Below are positions 61,734-64,000 of a DNA stretch of 64,000 nucleotides, in pieces. The first letter of the stretch is position 1. The number at the start of each line of letters is the position of its first letter. Source of the stretch: Streptomyces sp. NBC_00620. GTDB lineage: Bacteria; Actinomycetota; Actinomycetes; Streptomycetales; Streptomycetaceae. Under the pieces are notes generated by a model, which saw only the letters and a program-made list of their open reading frames with translations, was not told the origin of the DNA and did no database searches. Position numbers and translations under genes: made by a program. The DNA lies in the NCBI RefSeq assembly GCF_026341825.1, contig NZ_JAPENY010000001.1:372001-436000 (forward strand), in the 5' to 3' direction.

Positions 61734-62506
61734 GCAGCTACAAGGCCAGCTTCAAGGTGTGGCGCGGGGATGTGAAGGGCGGCGGCCTGAAGGACTTCGA
61801 GGTCGAGGTCAACGACGGTGAGGTGGTCCTTGACATCATCCACCGCCTCCAGGCGACCCAGGCCCCGGACCTCGCCGTGCGCTGGAACTGCAAGGCGGGC
61901 AAGTGCGGTTCGTGTTCCGCCGAGGTCAACGGGCGCCCGCGACTGCTGTGCATGACGCGGATGTCGGTGTTCACGCCCGAGGAGACGATCACCGTCACTC
62001 CCCTGCGCGCCTTCCCCGTCATACGGGATCTCGTCACGGACGTGGGCTTCAACTACGCCAAGGCGCGCGAGGTCCCGGCCTTCGTACCGCCGGCCGGACT
62101 GGGCCTGGGCGAGTACCGGATGCAGCAGGCGGACGTGGACCGTTCGCAGGAGTTCCGCAAGTGCATCGAGTGCTTCCTGTGCCAGGACACCTGCCATGTC
62201 GTCCGGGACCACGAGGAGAACAAAACGGCGTTCGCGGGCCCGCGCTTCCTGATGCGCGTGGCCGAGCTCGACATGCATCCACTGGACGCCGCTGCCGAGT
62301 CCGGCCTGGACCGCAAACGCACCGCCCAGGACGAACACGGCCTCGGCTACTGCAACATCACCAAGTGCTGCACCGAGGTCTGCCCCGAGGGCATCAAGAT
62401 CACGGACAATGCGCTGATCCCCTTGAAGGAGCGGGCCATCGACCGCAAGTACGACCCGCTGGTGTGGCTGGGGTCGAAGATCGCCCGACGGCCCAAGTCA
62501 CCCTGA
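61730..62506 (+). CDS. sdhB: Succinate dehydrogenase iron-sulphur subunit
   Basis: The 258-residue protein has the 2Fe-2S ligands WNCKAGKCGSCSAEVNG and the C-terminal clusters RKCIECFLCQDTCH and YCNITKCCTEVCPEGI for the 4Fe-4S and 3Fe-4S centres. It links the flavoprotein to the membrane anchor. The GTG start overlaps sdhA by four bases. It completes the three-gene operon. Confidence 0.94.
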   Translation: MSSYKASFKVWRGDVKGGGLKDFEVEVNDGEVVLDIIHRLQATQAPDLAVRWNCKAGKCGSCSAEVNGRPRLLCMTRMSVFTPEETITVTPLRAFPVIRDLVTDVGFNYAKAREVPAFVPPAGLGLGEYRMQQADVDRSQEFRKCIECFLCQDTCHVVRDHEENKTAFAGPRFLMRVAELDMHPLDAAAESGLDRKRTAQDEHGLGYCNITKCCTEVCPEGIKITDNALIPLKERAIDRKYDPLVWLGSKIARRPKSP

Positions 62507-62534
62507 GGCGCGCGCCCCTCTCAGGTGCGCGCCC

Positions 62535-63476
62535 TCACTCCGCCGCCCGCAGATAGCCCGAGTGCGCCACCTGGCCGAGGAACTTCAGCCGGGTGTCGGT
62601 GGTCATGTGCTTCTCGAAGGCCTCTTTGATTCCGGGCCACTTGGGGTGCCCGAAGTCGTCCAGTACGACGATGCCGCCGGGGGCGACGATCTGCTCGGCC
62701 CACTCCAGGTCCGCGAGGACACCGGCGGCGGAGTGGTCACCGTCGACGATGATCACTCCGTAGGAGCGGTCGGAGACCTGGGCGCGCACCTCGGGGTCCT
62801 CGGAGAAGCCCTGCTGGATACGGGCGGCGGCGCCGGCCGCACCCGCCATGGCCAGATTGGTGCGCACGGCTGCTTCGCGCACCGGCGTGCCCGTCACATC
62901 GCCTCCCATGGTGGTGCCGGGCTGCAACTGAAGGCCCGCGAGCGGGTCGACGATCGTGAGGCTAGGGTCGCGGCCCGCGCGCTCCATCATCCGGATCAGG
63001 CCCGCGCCGAACATTCCGTACAGGGTGCCGATCTCCAGCATCTCGTCGTTCGGCGGGTCGAGCAGGGGTACGGCGGCGAGCTTGCCGACGATGTTCATGG
63101 TGCCGCCCGCGATCCTGCCGACCCCGAGCGCCTCCAGGGCTATCAGCAGCCGGAACGCCTGCGCGACATTGCGCTCCGCGTCGGCCTTGTCCCCGCCGGC
63201 CACCTCCGCCAGTTCTTTGATCGTGCGGTTGAGATGGGGCGCCGACGGCAGCCGTGACGCGCCGCGTCCGGTCCCGTCGAAGAACAGCTCCAGTGGGCGC
63301 TGGCGGTTGCGCAGCGTCTGCAACTCCCGCTGCAGCGCGCCGTTCTCGCTCTTCAGCGCGACGGTGGGGCGGTCCGCGACGGCCCGGCGGACCTGGCGCT
63401 CGATGCGCTGGTCGATGAGCTCGAGGATCGGGCGCAGAGTGCGCCGGGCAGCCTTGCTGGTCAGTAACGCTCGCAT
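62535..63476 (-). CDS. Class I methyltransferase with TTA codon at position 4
   Basis: The 313-residue protein has an N-terminal helical/coiled region (residues 15-65, QRELQTLRNRQ) and a Rossmann-like methyltransferase domain: EMLEIGTLYGMFGAGLI, GVIIVDGDHS, PGGIVVLDDFGHP. This is the type found with O-methyltransferases and cephalosporin-hydroxylase-like proteins. The fourth codon is TTA (63465-63467), so it should need the bldA tRNA. GAGGA precedes the ATG. It is convergent with sdhB. Confidence 0.85.
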   Translation of the reverse strand: MRALLTSKAARRTLRPILELIDQRIERQVRRAVADRPTVALKSENGALQRELQTLRNRQRPLELFFDGTGRGASRLPSAPHLNRTIKELAEVAGGDKADAERNVAQAFRLLIALEALGVGRIAGGTMNIVGKLAAVPLLDPPNDEMLEIGTLYGMFGAGLIRMMERAGRDPSLTIVDPLAGLQLQPGTTMGGDVTGTPVREAAVRTNLAMAGAAGAAARIQQGFSEDPEVRAQVSDRSYGVIIVDGDHSAAGVLADLEWAEQIVAPGGIVVLDDFGHPKWPGIKEAFEKHMTTDTRLKFLGQVAHSGYLRAAE

Positions 63477-63735
63477 GAATCCGTGATCCTCACAGGAATA
63501 GGAAGAGGTGCTGCGGTGCCTGCGCGAGGGGGCGGAGTGCGCACGCCCGTGGTGCGACGTACAGGCACGGTGGAGGCGCGGTGTTCGAAGGAACGTAGGG
63601 CGCCCACAGCAGAGTCACAACAAACACGAGCGACTGATCAGGGAAACCTCGCATGACGTCTGGGCGACGGGGCGGTTACCCGGTCGGTGTGGGGGCGTTG
63701 GGTGGGGCGAGTCGTGGCGGAGCCGGGGTGGGAGG

Positions 63736-63984
63736 TCAGGAAGCGCGAGCCGTGGCCGGGCCGCGGCGGCGGTCGCGGGTCGCGCGGTGCATCAGCACGG
63801 CACCGGTGATCATTCCGGTGCCGCCCGCGAGGGAGGCGGCGAAGTAGAGAGCGCCGGCGCCGAGCAGGGCCAGGGCGATCAGCGGAAGCGCGAGGGAAGC
63901 GGTGAGCACCAGGAGCCCCTGACCCCACAAGCGTCGCCGGATGACACGCCCCCGCGTCGCCCTTGGCACCCAGCCGCCACGCAC
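63736..63984 (-). CDS. Small two-helix membrane protein, 5' end uncertain
   Basis: The frame has two hydrophobic stretches (LLVLTASLALPLIALALLGAG and FAASLAGGTGMITGAVLM) between Arg-rich ends, typical of a small bacterial membrane protein. A GTG at 63984 gives 82 residues, but the frame stays open to the window edge, so the true start may lie outside. Between it and the methyltransferase gene (63477-63735) I see no gene. Confidence 0.5.
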   Translation of the reverse strand: MRGGWVPRATRGRVIRRRLWGQGLLVLTASLALPLIALALLGAGALYFAASLAGGTGMITGAVLMHRATRDRRRGPATARAS

Positions 63985-64000
63985 GGCGGCGATCCCGGCG

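Overview
The window is about 71-72 % G+C chromosomal DNA of a Streptomyces (or close relative). The evidence is the strong third-position GC bias, GTG and TTG starts, GTGA/ATGA stop-start overlaps, almost no TTA codons, two families of typical Streptomyces intergenic repeats, mycothiol biosynthesis (mshB) and complete oligopeptide-transport operons of the BldK type. Gene families were recognised by reading translations; no database search was possible, so similarity statements are estimates by eye.

Region by region: (1) 0.1-7.5 kb is an envelope-stress block: mrp, a hypothetical gene, tatB, an HtrA protease, a zinc-finger anti-sigma factor and an ECF sigma factor, with a divergent O-methyltransferase. 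(2) 7.6-16.7 kb is core metabolism: a DUF3117 protein, a crotonase-family enzyme, a DivIVA-like protein with Tag, a FolP2-like protein, a LOG protein, dapE, two exported proteins, dapC and fdxA. (3) 16.8-27.6 kb holds an Rv0428c-like GNAT with a minisatellite tail, a SirB1-like protein, a four-gene ABC-2 exporter/two-component operon, a truncated binding-protein gene, a VanW/PG-binding protein with a collagen-like segment, and mshB with its partner. (4) A DPP-IV-type peptidase at 27.7-29.9 kb precedes three complete oligopeptide ABC operons at 30.1-52.3 kb. (5) 52.3-62.5 kb holds typA, a lipoprotein gene, an LpqW-like lipoprotein, a DUF-like coiled-coil gene and an Sdh1-type succinate dehydrogenase operon. 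(6) The right edge holds a TTA-containing methyltransferase gene and a partial membrane protein gene.

As I recall the Mycobacterium tuberculosis map, much of the window is colinear with Rv1165-Rv1229c: typA, lpqW, mshB plus Rv1171, fdxC/dapC, dapE, LOG, folP2, Rv1209, tagA, Rv1211, Rv1220c, sigE, rseA, htrA, tatB, mrp. Against that scaffold the 22-kb block of three peptide transporters between typA and mshB is the large insertion.

The most interesting part is that block. Two five-gene operons with the BldK gene order (permease, binding protein, permease, two ATPases) face each other at 36.3-42.5 kb (+) and 46.0-52.3 kb (-). A 3.6-kb islet of small enzymes lies between them. A third operon at 30.1-35.8 kb (-) has the Dpp/Opp order. 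All three carry a strong hairpin immediately after the binding-protein gene. The two BldK-type binding proteins appear to use different export signals: a twin-arginine lipoprotein signal in one, an ordinary lipoprotein signal in the other. The islet contains a methyltransferase gene with a TTA codon whose 3' end overlaps the last bldK ATPase gene. It also contains a HAD phosphatase that has lost its motif IV acidic residue. No tRNA, rRNA, CRISPR array, insertion sequence or attachment site was found.
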